DNA of 64,000 nucleotides from Salmonella enterica subsp. enterica serovar Choleraesuis (lineage in GTDB: Bacteria > Pseudomonadota > Gammaproteobacteria > Enterobacterales > Enterobacteriaceae), in contig AP025685.1 of the NCBI GenBank assembly GCA_022846635.1, positions 1,178,001 to 1,242,000 of the forward strand. Reading direction: 5' to 3'. Each line of letters starts with the position of its first letter. Within the stretch, counting starts at the first letter, position 1. A program made the position numbers and the translations under genes. Under the pieces are notes generated by a model. That model made no database searches, was not told the DNA's origin, and saw only the letters and a program-made list of their open reading frames with translations. Shown here piece after piece: positions 27,305 to 38,076 of this stretch.

Positions 27305-28237
27305 GTGGACAAAATTTTCGTCGATGAAGCAGTCAGTGAGCTGCATACCATTCAGGATTTGCTGCGCTGGGCCGTCAGCCGTTTTAGCGCGGCGAATGTC
27401 TGGTACGGCCATGGCACCGACAATCCGTGGGATGAGGCCGTACAGCTGGTTATGCCGACCCTCTATCTGCCGCTGGATATTCCTCCAGAGATGTATAGCG
27501 CCCGTCTGACTTCCAGCGAGCGGCACCGCATCGTTGAGCGAGTGATCCGCCGGGTGAATGAGCGTATTCCGGTCGCATACATGACCAACAAAGCCTGGTT
27601 CTGCGGCCATGAGTTTTACGTTGATGAACGCGTACTGGTTCCTCGTTCGCCTATTGGCGAGCTTATTAATAACCAGTTCGCCGGTCTTATTGACCACGAG
27701 CCGAGCCACATTCTTGATATGTGTACCGGCAGTGGTTGCATCGCCATCGCCTGCGCCTACGCATTCCCGGATGCGGAAGTGGATGCGGTTGATATCTCTG
27801 ATGATGCGCTGCAAGTCGCAGAGCGTAACATTGAAGAGCATGGCATGCTGAATACCGTTACGCCGATTCGCTCCGACTTGTTCCGTAACCTTCCACAGCT
27901 GCGTTATGACCTGATTGTGACCAATCCTCCTTACGTTGATGCCGAAGATATGGGCGATTTACCGGGTGAGTACCGCTTTGAGCCGGAACTTGGCCTGGCG
28001 GCGGGCAGCGATGGCCTGAAACTGGCGCGTCGTATTCTGGCCTGTGCGCCTGATTATCTGACCGATGACGGCGTGCTGATTTGCGAAGTGGGTAACAGCA
28101 TGGTGCATATGATGGCTCAGTATCCGGATGTACCGTTTACCTGGCTGGAATTTGAGCACGGCGGCGATGGCGTATTTATGCTGACCCGCGACCAGATAGT
28201 GGCCGCAGCACACCACTTCAGCATCTACAAAGACTAA
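27305..28237 (+). CDS. prmB: PrmB, ribosomal protein uL3 glutamine methyltransferase
   Basis: S-adenosylmethionine-dependent methyltransferase of 310 residues that methylates a Gln of ribosomal protein L3. It has the SAM motif [14 protein letters not shown] (about 136-149), DAVDIS, and the glutamine-binding NPPY near residue 200. A GTG start at 27305 follows a TGGAGGG site and gives the E. coli length; the upstream in-frame ATG at 27278 is rejected. It precedes aroC by 66 bases with a strong hairpin between them. Confidence 0.96.
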   Translation: MDKIFVDEAVSELHTIQDLLRWAVSRFSAANVWYGHGTDNPWDEAVQLVMPTLYLPLDIPPEMYSARLTSSERHRIVERVIRRVNERIPVAYMTNKAWFCGHEFYVDERVLVPRSPIGELINNQFAGLIDHEPSHILDMCTGSGCIAIACAYAFPDAEVDAVDISDDALQVAERNIEEHGMLNTVTPIRSDLFRNLPQLRYDLIVTNPPYVDAEDMGDLPGEYRFEPELGLAAGSDGLKLARRILACAPDYLTDDGVLICEVGNSMVHMMAQYPDVPFTWLEFEHGGDGVFMLTRDQIVAAAHHFSIYKD

Positions 28238-28241
28238 GCGC

Positions 28242-28260
28242 GCGCGGGCGAGGCCCGCGC
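28242..28260. terminator. Hairpin between prmB and aroC
   Basis: GCGCGGGC-gag-GCCCGCGC, an 8-bp perfect GC stem just after the prmB stop. It lacks a T-run, so it is more likely an attenuator or RNA-processing point than a full terminator. Confidence 0.45.
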
Positions 28261-28303
28261 TATAAATCCCGCCCGCGAATGACAAATTTGGTAAGGAGCC
28301 GTG

Positions 28304-29389
28304 ATGGCAGGTAACAGCATTGGACAATTTTTTCGCGTCACCACATTTGGTGAATCGCATGGCCCGGCATTGGGCTGTATTATCGACGGCGTACCGCCGG
28401 GAATCCCTCTTACAGAAGCCGATTTACAGCACGATCTCGACCGGCGTCGCCCAGGCACTTCGCGCTATACCACCCAGCGTCGCGAACCCGATAGTGTAAA
28501 GATTCTCTCCGGCGTATTTGAGGGCGTGACCACAGGTACCAGCATCGGCTTATTGATTGAAAACACCGATCAGCGCTCCCAGGATTATGGGGCAATTAAA
28601 GATCTGTTCCGTCCGGGGCATGCCGACCTTACTTATGAACAGAAATATGGCCTGCGCGATTACCGCGGCGGCGGTCGTTCTTCGGCGCGTGAAACCGCGA
28701 TGCGAGTTGCGGCAGGCGCGGTTGCCAAAAAATATCTGGCCCAGAAGTTTGGCGTGAATATTCGCGCCTGCCTGACTCAGATGGGCGATATCCCGCTGGA
28801 GATTAAAGACTGGAACCAGGTTGAGCAGAACCCGTTCTTCTGCCCGGATCCAGACAAGATTGAAGCGCTGGATGAGCTGATGCGCGCCCTTAAAAAAGAG
28901 GGTGACTCTATCGGTGCTCGGGTGACGGTAGTCGCTGATAACGTACCGGCGGGCCTTGGAGAGCCGGTGTTTGACCGTCTGGATGCCGATATCGCCCATG
29001 CGTTGATGAGCATCAATGCGGTGAAAGGCGTAGAGATTGGCGACGGTTTTGGGGTGGTTGGGCTGCGCGGCAGCCAGAACCGCGATGAGATCGTGCCTGA
29101 AGGTTTTGTGAGCAATCACGCGGGCGGCATTCTGGGCGGTATTAGCAGCGGTCAGCAGATTGTAGCCAGCATGGCGCTGAAGCCAACCTCCAGCATTATG
29201 GTGCCGGGGCGTACCTTAAATCGCAGCGGCGAGGCGGTAGAAATGGTAACCCGTGGGCGTCACGATCCGTGCGTGGGGATCCGCGCAGTGCCAATCGCTG
29301 AAGCGATGGTTGCTATCGTGCTGATGGATCATCTGTTGCGCCAGCGTGCACAAAACGCCGACGTGGTTTCATCTTTACCACAGTGGTAA
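28304..29389 (+). CDS. aroC: AroC, chorismate synthase
   Basis: The last enzyme of the shikimate pathway, 361 residues, which eliminates phosphate from EPSP using reduced FMN. Signature segments are [14 protein letters not shown] near the N-terminus, [13 protein letters not shown] in the middle, and [18 protein letters not shown] 28304 is preferred to the adjacent GTG at 28301; AAGGAG lies upstream. It begins a tight group with mepA, yfcA, epmC and yfcL. Confidence 0.97.
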   Translation: MAGNSIGQFFRVTTFGESHGPALGCIIDGVPPGIPLTEADLQHDLDRRRPGTSRYTTQRREPDSVKILSGVFEGVTTGTSIGLLIENTDQRSQDYGAIKDLFRPGHADLTYEQKYGLRDYRGGGRSSARETAMRVAAGAVAKKYLAQKFGVNIRACLTQMGDIPLEIKDWNQVEQNPFFCPDPDKIEALDELMRALKKEGDSIGARVTVVADNVPAGLGEPVFDRLDADIAHALMSINAVKGVEIGDGFGVVGLRGSQNRDEIVPEGFVSNHAGGILGGISSGQQIVASMALKPTSSIMVPGRTLNRSGEAVEMVTRGRHDPCVGIRAVPIAEAMVAIVLMDHLLRQRAQNADVVSSLPQW

Positions 29390-29393
29390 CGTC

Positions 29394-30218
29394 ATGACTA
29401 AAACTTTGCTTGCGCTGTTGGCTCTGACCGCCAGTGCCTGCGCCGGGGCGGCGACGCCCTGGCAGACTATTAAAGCCCCGATTCCCGGTTCACCTCAGTC
29501 AATCGGCGCTTTTGCTAATGGCTGTATTATCGGCGCTCAGCCGTTACCGTTAGAGTCACCGAATTATCAGGTCATGCGCACCGATCAGCGCCGTTTCTTC
29601 GGCCACCCGGATTTGCTGAATTTTATTAACCGGCTCAGCGGCCAGGTTAGCCAGCGCGGAATGGGCACGTTGCTGATTGGCGATATGGGCATGGCGGCCG
29701 GAGGGCGTTTCAGTAGCGGCCATGCCAGCCACCAGGTGGGGCTGGATGTCGATATTTTCCTGCAACTGCCGAAGCAGCGCTGGACCAGTGAGCAGCTTCT
29801 GCGCCCTCAGGCGCTGGATCTGGTTTCGGCCAGCGGCCGCGAAGTGGTGTCGTCCCGCTGGCAGCCAGAGCTGGACCAGTTAGTAAAACTGGCGGCGACC
29901 GATAGCGACGTTACTCGTATTTTCGTCAGCCCGGCTATTAAGCAGCGTCTGTGTGAAGATGCCGGTGCCGACCGCGATTGGCTGCGTAAAGTACGCCCGT
30001 GGTTTGGTCATCGGGCTCATATGCACGTGCGCCTGCGTTGTCCGGCCGATAGCTTAGAGTGCCAGGACCAGGCGCCTCCGCCGCCGGGAGATGGCTGTGG
30101 TGCTGAGCTACAAAGCTGGTTCGCGCCACCGGCTCCGGGGAGTACGCCGCCGAAGAAACGCACGCCGCCACCGCTGCCACCGTCTTGTCAGGCCTTACTC
30201 GATAACCACACTCTTTAA
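29394..30218 (+). CDS. mepA: MepA, LAS-type murein endopeptidase
   Basis: Penicillin-insensitive periplasmic endopeptidase (274 residues, E. coli length) that cuts D-Ala-meso-DAP crosslinks. A signal peptide of about 19 residues ends in CAGA. Zinc ligands are in [14 protein letters not shown] and [10 protein letters not shown]. The C-terminal part is Pro-rich with several cysteines. It starts four bases after the aroC stop. Confidence 0.96.
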   Translation: MTKTLLALLALTASACAGAATPWQTIKAPIPGSPQSIGAFANGCIIGAQPLPLESPNYQVMRTDQRRFFGHPDLLNFINRLSGQVSQRGMGTLLIGDMGMAAGGRFSSGHASHQVGLDVDIFLQLPKQRWTSEQLLRPQALDLVSASGREVVSSRWQPELDQLVKLAATDSDVTRIFVSPAIKQRLCEDAGADRDWLRKVRPWFGHRAHMHVRLRCPADSLECQDQAPPPPGDGCGAELQSWFAPPAPGSTPPKKRTPPPLPPSCQALLDNHTL

Positions 30219-30229
30219 GGAGCGTCGCA

Positions 30230-31027
30230 ATGGATTGGTTTATGGTTACACCGTGGATGTTGGTTATCTTATTTTTCGTGGCGGCTCTGGCCGGGTTTAT
30301 CGACGCGCTGGCGGGTGGGGGCGGTCTGCTGACCGTACCGGCTTTGCTTGCGGTGGGTATGTCTCCGGCTCAGGCGCTGGCGACCAATAAGCTTCAGGCC
30401 TGCGGTGGTTCACTATCGGCCAGTCTCTATTTTATCCGCCGTAAGGTGGTAAACCTTAAAGAGCAGCGGCTTAATATCGCAATGACCTTTATCGGCTCTA
30501 CGGTAGGGGCGCTGCTGGTGCAGCACGTAAAGTCCGATATTTTGCGCCAGATTTTGCCGCTTCTGGTTATTGGTATCGGTCTCTACTTTTTACTGATGCC
30601 GAAGCTTGGCGAAGATGACCGCCAGCGTCGGTTACACGGTCTGCCGTTTGCGTTGGTGGCCGGTGGCTGCGTCGGTTTTTACGACGGTTTTTTTGGGCCG
30701 GGAGCCGGTTCATTTTATGCCCTGGCGTTTGTCACGCTTTGCGGCTATAACCTCGCTAAATCTACCGCTCATGCCAAGGTATTGAACGCTACCTCTAACG
30801 TTGGCGGCCTGCTGCTATTCATTCTTGGCGGTAAAGTTATTTGGGGCACCGGGTTTGTGATGATGGCCGGGCAGTTTTTAGGCGCCCGCGTGGGGTCGCG
30901 CCTGGTGCTCAGTAAAGGGCAGCGTCTTATCCGGCCGATGATTGTTATTGTCTCGGCGGTTATGAGCGCTAAATTATTGTTTGACAGCCATGGGGCAGAA
31001 ATTATGGCCTGGCTGGGGTTGGCGTAG
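30230..31027 (+). CDS. yfcA: YfcA, TauE/SafE-family membrane protein
   Basis: Inner-membrane protein of 265 residues with about eight hydrophobic helices. It shows the family repeats AGFIDALAGGGGLLTVPALL near the N-terminus and GFYDGFFGPGAGSFYALAF in the second half. The family exports or imports sulfur-containing and other organic anions; YfcA's own substrate is not established. AAGGAG precedes the ATG. Confidence 0.93.
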   Translation: MDWFMVTPWMLVILFFVAALAGFIDALAGGGGLLTVPALLAVGMSPAQALATNKLQACGGSLSASLYFIRRKVVNLKEQRLNIAMTFIGSTVGALLVQHVKSDILRQILPLLVIGIGLYFLLMPKLGEDDRQRRLHGLPFALVAGGCVGFYDGFFGPGAGSFYALAFVTLCGYNLAKSTAHAKVLNATSNVGGLLLFILGGKVIWGTGFVMMAGQFLGARVGSRLVLSKGQRLIRPMIVIVSAVMSAKLLFDSHGAEIMAWLGLA

Positions 31028-31030
31028 TCC

Positions 31031-31576
31031 ATGAGTGAACATCACTTTCAGCAGTTAATTGATCTTTTTGATGGCTGCTTTGCCGGGGAGTACAACACCC
31101 GGTTAATAAAAGGCGACGATGAGCCTGTCTATCTTCCGGCGGATGCAGAAGCTCCGTATAACCGGATTATTTTTGCGCACGGTTATTATGCCAGCGCTAT
31201 TCATGAAATTTCTCACTGGTGTATTGCTGGCGCAGAACGCCGCAAGCTGGTGGACTTTGGCTACTGGTATTGCCCGGATGGGCGCGATGCCGAGACTCAG
31301 AGTCAGTTTGAAAATGTCGAAGTGAAGCCTCAGGCTCTGGACTGGCTGTTCTGTATGGCAGCTGGATTTCCATTTAACGTAAGCTGCGACAACCTGGAAG
31401 GGGATTTCGAGCCAGACCGCATCGCGTTTCAGCGCCGGGTTCACGCCCAGGTGATGCGCTATCTCGATGAAGGTATCCCTGAACGACCAGCGCGCTTTAT
31501 TCGCGCGCTGCGGGAGTTTTACCAAACGCCACCATTGGCCGCCGGGCAATTCCCGTGGCCGCAGGATTTAAATTAA
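31031..31576 (+). CDS. epmC: EpmC, EF-P hydroxylase
   Basis: A 181-residue enzyme (formerly YfcM) that hydroxylates the beta-lysylated lysine of elongation factor P. The metal-binding segment HEISHWC lies at about residue 58, and the conserved DNLEGDFEPDR later. It begins three bases after yfcA. Its partners epmA and epmB are not in this window. Confidence 0.95.
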   Translation: MSEHHFQQLIDLFDGCFAGEYNTRLIKGDDEPVYLPADAEAPYNRIIFAHGYYASAIHEISHWCIAGAERRKLVDFGYWYCPDGRDAETQSQFENVEVKPQALDWLFCMAAGFPFNVSCDNLEGDFEPDRIAFQRRVHAQVMRYLDEGIPERPARFIRALREFYQTPPLAAGQFPWPQDLN

Positions 31577-31601
31577 GGTTTTTTAACCCTGGAGACAGAA
31601 G

Positions 31602-31889
31602 ATGATCGCGGATTTTGAAGCACGCATACTGGCATTGATTGACGATATGGTGGAGCACGCCAGTGATGATGAACTTTTTGCCAGCGGTTATCTGCGCGGG
31701 CATCTCACCCTGGCGATTGCCGAACTGGAGGCGGGGAACGATCACTCGGCTCAGGCGGTTTATGCCGCGGTCACCCGCAGTCTGGATAAAGCTATTCATG
31801 CCGGCGAGCTGGCTCCACGCGATCAGGCTCTGGTAACGGCTATGTGGGATAACCTTTATCACCAGGCGCAGTCTGGCGCTCAGCCATAA
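31602..31889 (+). CDS. yfcL: YfcL family protein
   Basis: A small cytoplasmic, helical protein of 95 residues with unknown function, conserved after epmC. It begins [31 protein letters not shown] acidic helix and has no membrane segment. A GGAGA ribosome site lies upstream. It is the last gene of the aroC group and converges on mnmC. Confidence 0.92.
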   Translation: MIADFEARILALIDDMVEHASDDELFASGYLRGHLTLAIAELEAGNDHSAQAVYAAVTRSLDKAIHAGELAPRDQALVTAMWDNLYHQAQSGAQP

Positions 31890-31944
31890 GATTTATTGCC
31901 GGGCTGGCAGTTAATCTGCTGGCCCGACAATAATGGCCGGTCTG

Positions 31945-33951
31945 CTATACCGGCCGCCCCTTCAGCAGTTTCCTCACCCAGTAGCGATTCGGATGCAAAG
32001 CGGCAAGCGTAGCGGCGTCAAGCGGCTGAGGCTCTCCGTTCATCTGTGCTGCCAGCACCTCTGCGGCCAAAGGTGCACTGCATAGTCCGCGTGAACCTAA
32101 AGCTCCCAGGATAAACAGATCCTGATAACCGGCGGCAGGTTCCACGGTTGCCGGGTTGTCCATACGCTGGTGTAGCGTGGCGTATTCGCTAATCAACCGT
32201 TGGTAATCCGGCGCATTGCCGACAAAAGGCAGATGGTCGCGGCTGGCGCAGCGTACGCCATTGCGCGCCTGTCCTGCGCTGACGTCGACCGACTGTGTCC
32301 AGCTCTGCTCTGGCAGGCAGTCGATTAGTCGCTGGCGATTACTCAACTGATCTTCGTCGCTATAGGTAGTATCGCGTGAGCCCCGATGATAGCTGGCACC
32401 GATACAATGCTGGCCGTTGGCGGGATTCATCGGCGTAAGATAGCCGTCGTAACATAGCACCTGACGTAATGGAGCCAGTTCTGGAGTATCGGGAATATGG
32501 CTAACCTGGCCGCCAACGGGATAAACCGGCAGGTGTCGGGTCTGCTCAAAATCACCCAGAGCAGCGCCGTTGGCAATAACCACGCTCTGATGATGAGCCG
32601 TGCGTCCGTCGCTGAAAGTTATCCGCCAGCCAGAGTCGGCACGGCTTAACTCTTTCACTTCGTTGTGGTAATGCACCACCAGCCCCTGAGTTTCAGCCAG
32701 AGCTATCGCCCTTTGGGTCAACTGCTGCGGGCAGAGCCAGCCACCCTGCGGATAAGTGATACCACCGCAGCTCACTGGGAGACCACAGTCAGCGGCTGCC
32801 TGTTCAGCCGTGACCGCGCGAGCCAGTTCTGCCGGAGGCGTCAGGCTGAGCATGCGATCAATCTTGCCCAGGCTTTTTTCATCCCAGCCCAGTTGCGTCA
32901 CGCCGCACCAGTCATGGTCGAAATCTATTCCGAGGTTGTCATAGAGCCGCCGGGCAAACCCAAAAGCGGCCGGAAAGAAACCATCGATGGCCGGATCGTG
33001 TGCGCTCAACAACGGGTAGAGCGCTCCCTGGCGATTGCCGGATGCACCGTTAGCGGCCTGCTCATCGGCACAATAAAGAGTAACCTGCCAGCCTCGTCTT
33101 AATAGCATTAGCGCCAATAGAGTACTGGCTATTCCGCCGCCGACAATCGCGGCTTCATGCGTTATTGAGACCGGGCGGGCATACCACGGGGTGGCTGCTG
33201 ATTGGGGCAGGGCCGCCGGAAGCTCCCCAATTAACATTTCACGCTTACGGCCAAAACCTTTGCGTTTTACCGCCTGGTATCCGGCCTCGTTAAGCCCGCG
33301 GCGGACAAATCCTGCGGCGGTAAATGTTGCCAGGGTTCCGCCTGCCCGAGACAATCGCGCCATGGCATTAAACAGTACGGGCGTCCACATATCCGGGTTT
33401 TTAGACGGGGCAAATCCGTCAAGGAACCAGGCATCTATCTGGCCGTTATGGCTGTCATCAAGCTGTGATACCAGGTGATTAATATCGCCAAACCATAAAT
33501 CGAGTGTAATCCGCCCGCCGTCCAGCAGCAGGCGGTGGCAACCGGGCCAGGCCATTGGCCATTGGGCGCGTAACGCTTTGGCCCACGGCTCTAGCTCCGG
33601 CCAGTGGGCATGCGCCAGCGCGAGGTCGTCGGCGCTGAGGGGAAACTTCTCAAAGCTGATAAAGTGCAGACGCTGCAATGTGGCATCGGGATTTTCTGCC
33701 CGAAAGGCGTCAAATGCCTGCCACAGCGTGAGAAAGTTTAGCCCGGTGCCAAAACCGCTTTCGGCAATATAAAGCTCTGGACGCGGATGGCTGGTGAAGC
33801 GCTGTGGGAACCCGTTTCCATCAAGGAAGACGTAGCGAGTCTCCTGTAAGCCGTTATCATTAGAAAAGTAGACGTCGTCGAACTCTCGGGAAACAGGTGT
33901 ACCCTCGGCGTTAAACGTCAGGCTGGCGGTCTGTATTGTGGTCGGTTGCAC
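31945..33951 (-). CDS. mnmC: MnmC, bifunctional tRNA 5-methylaminomethyl-2-thiouridine enzyme
   Basis: A 668-residue enzyme that finishes wobble-uridine modification. The N-terminal methyltransferase half (about 1-240) has [17 protein letters not shown] and [17 protein letters not shown]. The C-terminal FAD-dependent oxidase half starts with [22 protein letters not shown] (dinucleotide fold) near residue 265. A GTG start at 33951 fits the family. It is transcribed away from fabB. Confidence 0.96.
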   Translation of the reverse strand: MQPTTIQTASLTFNAEGTPVSREFDDVYFSNDNGLQETRYVFLDGNGFPQRFTSHPRPELYIAESGFGTGLNFLTLWQAFDAFRAENPDATLQRLHFISFEKFPLSADDLALAHAHWPELEPWAKALRAQWPMAWPGCHRLLLDGGRITLDLWFGDINHLVSQLDDSHNGQIDAWFLDGFAPSKNPDMWTPVLFNAMARLSRAGGTLATFTAAGFVRRGLNEAGYQAVKRKGFGRKREMLIGELPAALPQSAATPWYARPVSITHEAAIVGGGIASTLLALMLLRRGWQVTLYCADEQAANGASGNRQGALYPLLSAHDPAIDGFFPAAFGFARRLYDNLGIDFDHDWCGVTQLGWDEKSLGKIDRMLSLTPPAELARAVTAEQAAADCGLPVSCGGITYPQGGWLCPQQLTQRAIALAETQGLVVHYHNEVKELSRADSGWRITFSDGRTAHHQSVVIANGAALGDFEQTRHLPVYPVGGQVSHIPDTPELAPLRQVLCYDGYLTPMNPANGQHCIGASYHRGSRDTTYSDEDQLSNRQRLIDCLPEQSWTQSVDVSAGQARNGVRCASRDHLPFVGNAPDYQRLISEYATLHQRMDNPATVEPAAGYQDLFILGALGSRGLCSAPLAAEVLAAQMNGEPQPLDAATLAALHPNRYWVRKLLKGRPV

Positions 33952-34027
33952 GTAAATTGCTCGTCTGGCAGGCTGTTGCCTCGATCTTAGCGAGGTGCGA
34001 TGGCAGGCGCAAATTTACTATTATTAT

Positions 34028-34043
34028 GCTGATCGGACTTGTT
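34028..34043 (+). promoter_or_regulatory. FadR activator site of fabB
   Basis: GCTGATCGGACTTGTT matches the FadR site known to activate E. coli fabB. It lies about 70 bases before the fabB start and directly precedes the FabR site. Confidence 0.8.
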
Positions 34044-34045
34044 CG

Positions 34046-34061
34046 GCGTACAACTGTACGC
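34046..34061. promoter_or_regulatory. FabR operator of fabB
   Basis: GCGTACA-AC-TGTACGC is a perfect 7-bp dyad. It corresponds to the FabR repressor site in the E. coli fabB promoter. Confidence 0.85.
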
Positions 34062-34110
34062 TATTGTGCGACTCGAATTCTTAAATATTGTGCAGTGGAA
34101 GAGGTATTGA

Positions 34111-35334
34111 ATGAAACGTGCAGTCATTACTGGCCTGGGTATCGTTTCCAGCATCGGTAATAACCAGCAGGAAGTCCTGGCATCCCTGCGGGAAGGTCGT
34201 TCAGGGATCACTTTCTCTCAAGAACTGAAAGATTCCGGTATGCGTAGCCATGTCTGGGGTAACGTTAAAGATTTGGACGCTACCGGGTTAATCGACCGCA
34301 AAGTCATGCGCTTTATGAGCGATTGCTCTATTTATGCCTATCTCTCCATGCAGGAAGCCGTGGAAGACGCAGGCCTGGCACCAGAGGTGTATCAGAACAA
34401 CCCGCGCGTTGGTCTGATTGCTGGTTCCGGCGGCGGTTCCGCTCGTTCCTACGTTTATGGCGCTGACGCTATGCGTAGCAAACGTGGTTTGAAAGCGGTA
34501 GGGCCTTATCTGGTCACTAAAGCGATGGCATCCGGCGTTTCTGCCTGTCTCGCTACGCCATTCAAAATCCACGGTGTGAACTACTCTATCAGTTCTGCCT
34601 GCGCTACCTCTGCACACTGCATCGGCAACGCCGTTGAACAGATTCAGATGGGCAAACAGGACATCGTCTTTGCCGGCGGCGGCGAAGAGCTGAGCTGGGA
34701 AGCAGCCTGCGAATTTGACGCAATGGGCGCACTGTCTACCAAATACAACGAAACGCCAGAACGCGCTTCCCGTACCTATGACGCAAACCGCGATGGTTTC
34801 GTTATTGCAGGCGGCGGCGGTATGGTTGTTGTAGAAGAGCTGGAGCACGCTCTGGCGCGCGGCGCTCACATCTACGCTGAAGTTGTTGGCTACGGCGCAA
34901 CTTCCGACGGTGCTGACATGGTTGCTCCATCGGGTGAAGGCGCAGTGCGCTGCATGCAGATGGCAATGGCCGACCTCGATAAGCCAGTTGATTACCTGAA
35001 CACCCACGGTACTTCTACTCCAATCGGCGACCTGAAAGAACTGGGCGCTATCCGTGAAGTATTCGGTGACAACACGCCAGCGCTGTCTGCGACCAAAGCA
35101 ATGACCGGCCACTCTCTGGGTGCCGCTGGCGTGCAGGAAGCTATCTACAGCCTGCTGATGCTGGAACACAGCTTTATCGCGCCAAGCATTAACATTGATG
35201 AGCTGGACGAAAAAGCCGCAGGGATGAATATCATCACCAAACCTACCGAACGTGAGCTGGACGTTGTGATGTCCAACAGCTTCGGCTTTGGCGGCACCAA
35301 CGCCACTCTGGTTATGCGTAAATACAAAGCGTAA
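34111..35334 (+). CDS. fabB: FabB, beta-ketoacyl-ACP synthase I
   Basis: Condensing enzyme of fatty-acid elongation (407 residues), essential for unsaturated fatty acids. The nucleophile is Cys164 (SSACATSAH), with catalytic histidines in [11 protein letters not shown] and TGHSLGAAG. The C-terminal [10 protein letters not shown] loop is typical. Codon use is strongly biased to optimal codons, as expected for a highly expressed gene. FadR and FabR sites lie upstream, and a terminator follows. Confidence 0.98.
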   Translation: MKRAVITGLGIVSSIGNNQQEVLASLREGRSGITFSQELKDSGMRSHVWGNVKDLDATGLIDRKVMRFMSDCSIYAYLSMQEAVEDAGLAPEVYQNNPRVGLIAGSGGGSARSYVYGADAMRSKRGLKAVGPYLVTKAMASGVSACLATPFKIHGVNYSISSACATSAHCIGNAVEQIQMGKQDIVFAGGGEELSWEAACEFDAMGALSTKYNETPERASRTYDANRDGFVIAGGGGMVVVEELEHALARGAHIYAEVVGYGATSDGADMVAPSGEGAVRCMQMAMADLDKPVDYLNTHGTSTPIGDLKELGAIREVFGDNTPALSATKAMTGHSLGAAGVQEAIYSLLMLEHSFIAPSINIDELDEKAAGMNIITKPTERELDVVMSNSFGFGGTNATLVMRKYKA

Positions 35335-35355
35335 TACCACCGGTAAGCGTTATAA

Positions 35356-35379
35356 AAGGGAGCTAAGGCTCCCTTTTTT
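35356..35379 (+). terminator. fabB terminator
   Basis: AAGGGAGC-taag-GCTCCCTT with TTTTTT, about 22 bases after the fabB stop. Confidence 0.94.
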
Positions 35380-35692
35380 ATTACCTGTGATCCGTCCTGA
35401 AAGACGTTTTATTACCCGCGTTAAGGCCATGCCCGGCAGGGATTTTAAGCTGATGAGCATTACGCCTGCCTTCTGCTGATAACTGGATAAATACCTGCGA
35501 TCTCCGGTCGCTCAGAGCACACAGGCGCGTCAGGCCGCATTGACAGCCCTTTTTTGCGCTGGCAAAATTCCTGCTCCCAGTATCTCTGATATTGCGTAAG
35601 CGTTTACGTCAACCAACGCACCTTTAACCTGATAAACAGGTGGAGAGGGCGTGGTTATTTCCCGCCTGCTCCGTATTTTTTGGAGTAAGCCA
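35380..35692. other. Intergenic region upstream of yfcJ
   Basis: About 310 bases without a supported gene. It includes a LacI/PurR-type dyad at 35592-35612 (listed separately). A T-run after a weak GC stretch near 35540-35560 is not convincing as a terminator. Confidence 0.5.
35592..35612. promoter_or_regulatory. LacI/PurR-family-like operator before yfcJ
   Basis: The reverse strand reads ACGTAAACGCTTACGC, an imperfect palindrome with the central CG of LacI-family operators. It resembles the PurR box, differing at about four of 16 positions. It is about 80 bases before yfcJ. Which regulator binds, if any, is unknown. Confidence 0.4.
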
Positions 35693-36889
35693 ATGTCTGC
35701 AGTTACAGACTCTCAAGTTTCACCATCCGGGAATTTTTCCCTGTTTCGCGTCGCGTTCGCGGTTTTTCTTACTTATCTTACGGTCGGCCTGCCTTTGCCG
35801 GTCATTCCTCTATTTGTTCACCAGCAGTTAGGCTACGGCAACGTTGTGGTCGGCATTGCGGTGGGAATTCAGTTCCTGGCGACGGTTTTGACCCGTGGTT
35901 ACGCCGGCAGGCTTGCCGATCAGTTTGGCGCTAAACGCTCTGCTTTGCAGGGGATGCTGGCCTGTGGACTGGCCGGGGGCGCGTGGCTGTTAGCGGGACT
36001 ACTGCCGGTCGACGCACCGGTTAAGCTGGGGCTGCTGCTGATTGGGCGTCTTATCCTTGGGTTTGGTGAAAGCCAGTTGCTTACCGGTGCGTTAACCTGG
36101 GGACTGGGCCTGGTAGGGCCGCGCCGTTCTGGCAAGGTGATGTCGTGGAACGGAATGGCGATTTACGGTGCCCTGGCGGTAGGCGCACCGCTTGGCCTGT
36201 GGCTGCATAGCCGCTTCGGATTTACGGTACTGGCGGCGACAACCATGTGCTTACCGCTGCTGGCCTGGGCGGTTAATGGTAGCGTTCGTAAGGTTGCGGC
36301 GCTTAAAGGCGAGCGTATGCCGCTATTTAGCGTGATAGGCCTTATCTGGCAACCGGGAATGGGGCTGGCGCTTCAGGGGGTTGGTTTTGCCACGATTGGT
36401 ACCTTCGTATCGCTCTATTTTGTTAGCCGCGGCTGGGCAATGGCGGGCTTTACGCTCAGCGCTTTTGGCGGCGCTTTTGTTGTTGTCCGAATTTTACTGG
36501 GCTGGACACCCGATCGTTTTGGCGGCGTGAAGGTAGCCTACGCTTCTTTCATTGTCGAAAGTTTGGGGCTGTTATTGCTTTGGCAGGCTCCATCAGCGGG
36601 CTGGGCGCTTGCCGGTGCGGCTTTAACCGGATGTGGTTGCTCGCTGGTATTCCCGGCGCTTGGTGTCGAAGTGGTTAAGCGGGTACCTGCCCAGGTGCGC
36701 GGTACAGCGCTGGGTGGCTATGCGGCATTTCAGGATATCGCTTACGCATTGTCGGGGCCGTTGACGGGAATGCTGGTATCGTTTTGGGGATACTCCTCGG
36801 CGTTCCTTGCCGGGGCGGTGGCGGCGCTGCTAGGCCTGATGTTGGTGTTGGTTTCTCTGGGGCGTCAGAAAACGGTTACCAGCCGATAA
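35693..36889 (+). CDS. yfcJ: YfcJ, MFS transporter of the YhhS family
   Basis: Inner-membrane MFS protein of 398 residues, about 12 helices. It carries the loop motif [14 protein letters not shown] between helices 2 and 3 and [17 protein letters not shown] in helix 5 region. ATG 35693 follows TGGAG by about seven bases and matches the E. coli N-terminus; an upstream in-frame start at 35651 is not supported. The substrate is not established. Its 3' end overlaps the converging flk gene by 14 bases. Confidence 0.93.
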   Translation: MSAVTDSQVSPSGNFSLFRVAFAVFLTYLTVGLPLPVIPLFVHQQLGYGNVVVGIAVGIQFLATVLTRGYAGRLADQFGAKRSALQGMLACGLAGGAWLLAGLLPVDAPVKLGLLLIGRLILGFGESQLLTGALTWGLGLVGPRRSGKVMSWNGMAIYGALAVGAPLGLWLHSRFGFTVLAATTMCLPLLAWAVNGSVRKVAALKGERMPLFSVIGLIWQPGMGLALQGVGFATIGTFVSLYFVSRGWAMAGFTLSAFGGAFVVVRILLGWTPDRFGGVKVAYASFIVESLGLLLLWQAPSAGWALAGAALTGCGCSLVFPALGVEVVKRVPAQVRGTALGGYAAFQDIAYALSGPLTGMLVSFWGYSSAFLAGAVAALLGLMLVLVSLGRQKTVTSR

Positions 36890-37886
36890 GCCAGCCAATA
36901 GCCAGCGCTATCAAAATACCCGCCAGCAGTAGCATTGCCGGGCGGGTAGATAGTGCCTGGTAGCCGCGCTCGATGGGGGCGATAAACGGACGCCAGATAG
37001 GATTAATATGCTGGGGCTGTATAGGTGCGGTCAGAGGCTGGCCGGTACGCAGCAATACTAGTTGACTCAGCAGCTCCTGTACCTGAACCGGCGTCAACAG
37101 GCTTTGAGCCGTCAGGTTTTGCCTGTCCTTACCAGCATCGCGTAAGGTCTGCCACTCGCCATCATCCAGCGGTGTTTTCAATGCCTGATTGAACTGGCGT
37201 AGCGTAACTTCTTCCAGCGGCGCCAGCGTAAGCTGAGCCTGAAGCCAGGTTGTCAGAGGCGCATAGTGGCGTGCCAGGAGAAGCTCTCCTTCTTTAACTC
37301 CCGCCAGCTCAAGCAAAGTATGCCAAATCTGTTTAGCCGGTTCCCCGGTGGCCGCAGCAAGCTTAATGACCGCCTGATTAAGCGTGTTGTGTTCGGCAGG
37401 TAACAGCGGCCGGTCGGTTTGCGGCCTTTGTTGCGGCTGGGGAATAGTTAGTTCACCAGAAGTCAGCAGGCGCAAAACTTCGCTGCGTTGCTCGGCGGTA
37501 AGCTGGCTTAACGCGGTTTGGTTATAGGTTTGGCGAATATAGTCACATACCGCCTGGCGATTATTGCCCTGGCCCAGCATCGCCGTGAGTTGAGCCAGAG
37601 TCTGTCGCTCATTCTGGCGACTCAGTGCTGAGCTGAGACGGGAATTGAGGTTTTGTTCCGCCGCCGGAAAGTGACGCGCCAGCAGTGTGGTATCACGTGC
37701 AAGGCCCAGATCGTGGCGCAATGCAGCCCATACTTCAGCCGTCTGCTGTTGTCCCTGGGCCACAATTCGGGTTACCAGACGTTCCAGCACGGTGCGCTGC
37801 TGGGTCGAGAGCGGTTGCTCTCCCGCCTGGGAAGTGCCCGGGGGTTCACCAAGAGTGGGGGAGGAAACGCCCTGAATGGGTTGCAT
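36876..37886 (-). CDS. flk: Flk, flagellar hook-length/secretion checkpoint regulator
   Basis: A 336-residue protein with a long Gln-rich cytoplasmic part and a single C-terminal transmembrane helix (last ~20 residues, [23 protein letters not shown]). The family conserved block [23 protein letters not shown] sits near residue 185, identical in character to E. coli Flk. Flk prevents premature export of hook-type substrates in flagellar assembly. ATG 37886 is chosen with AAGGA upstream; a TTG at 37895 has no spacing for it. Confidence 0.9.
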   Translation of the reverse strand: MQPIQGVSSPTLGEPPGTSQAGEQPLSTQQRTVLERLVTRIVAQGQQQTAEVWAALRHDLGLARDTTLLARHFPAAEQNLNSRLSSALSRQNERQTLAQLTAMLGQGNNRQAVCDYIRQTYNQTALSQLTAEQRSEVLRLLTSGELTIPQPQQRPQTDRPLLPAEHNTLNQAVIKLAAATGEPAKQIWHTLLELAGVKEGELLLARHYAPLTTWLQAQLTLAPLEEVTLRQFNQALKTPLDDGEWQTLRDAGKDRQNLTAQSLLTPVQVQELLSQLVLLRTGQPLTAPIQPQHINPIWRPFIAPIERGYQALSTRPAMLLLAGILIALAIGWLIGW

Positions 37887-38076
37887 TATAATCAATCCTT
37901 AGTCTGACGGCGGTAAATGCATAGGTTTACTTCGGCCTGAGTATGCCTGATGGCCAGATTATGGCACACTTAGCGCCCGTAATTGCAGGGTTGACAGCGA
38001 TTTTCCTCGCGGTTAACCAGCCAGATCGGCGGTATAGCGCCGCTCCTTTCTCCTTGTTGTGACACAGGTACAAAAC

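Noticed and set aside
34288..35340. 350-codon open frame opposite fabB
   Set aside because: It is the antisense shadow of fabB, whose codon bias and active-site motifs are clear. The shadow protein shows no family features.
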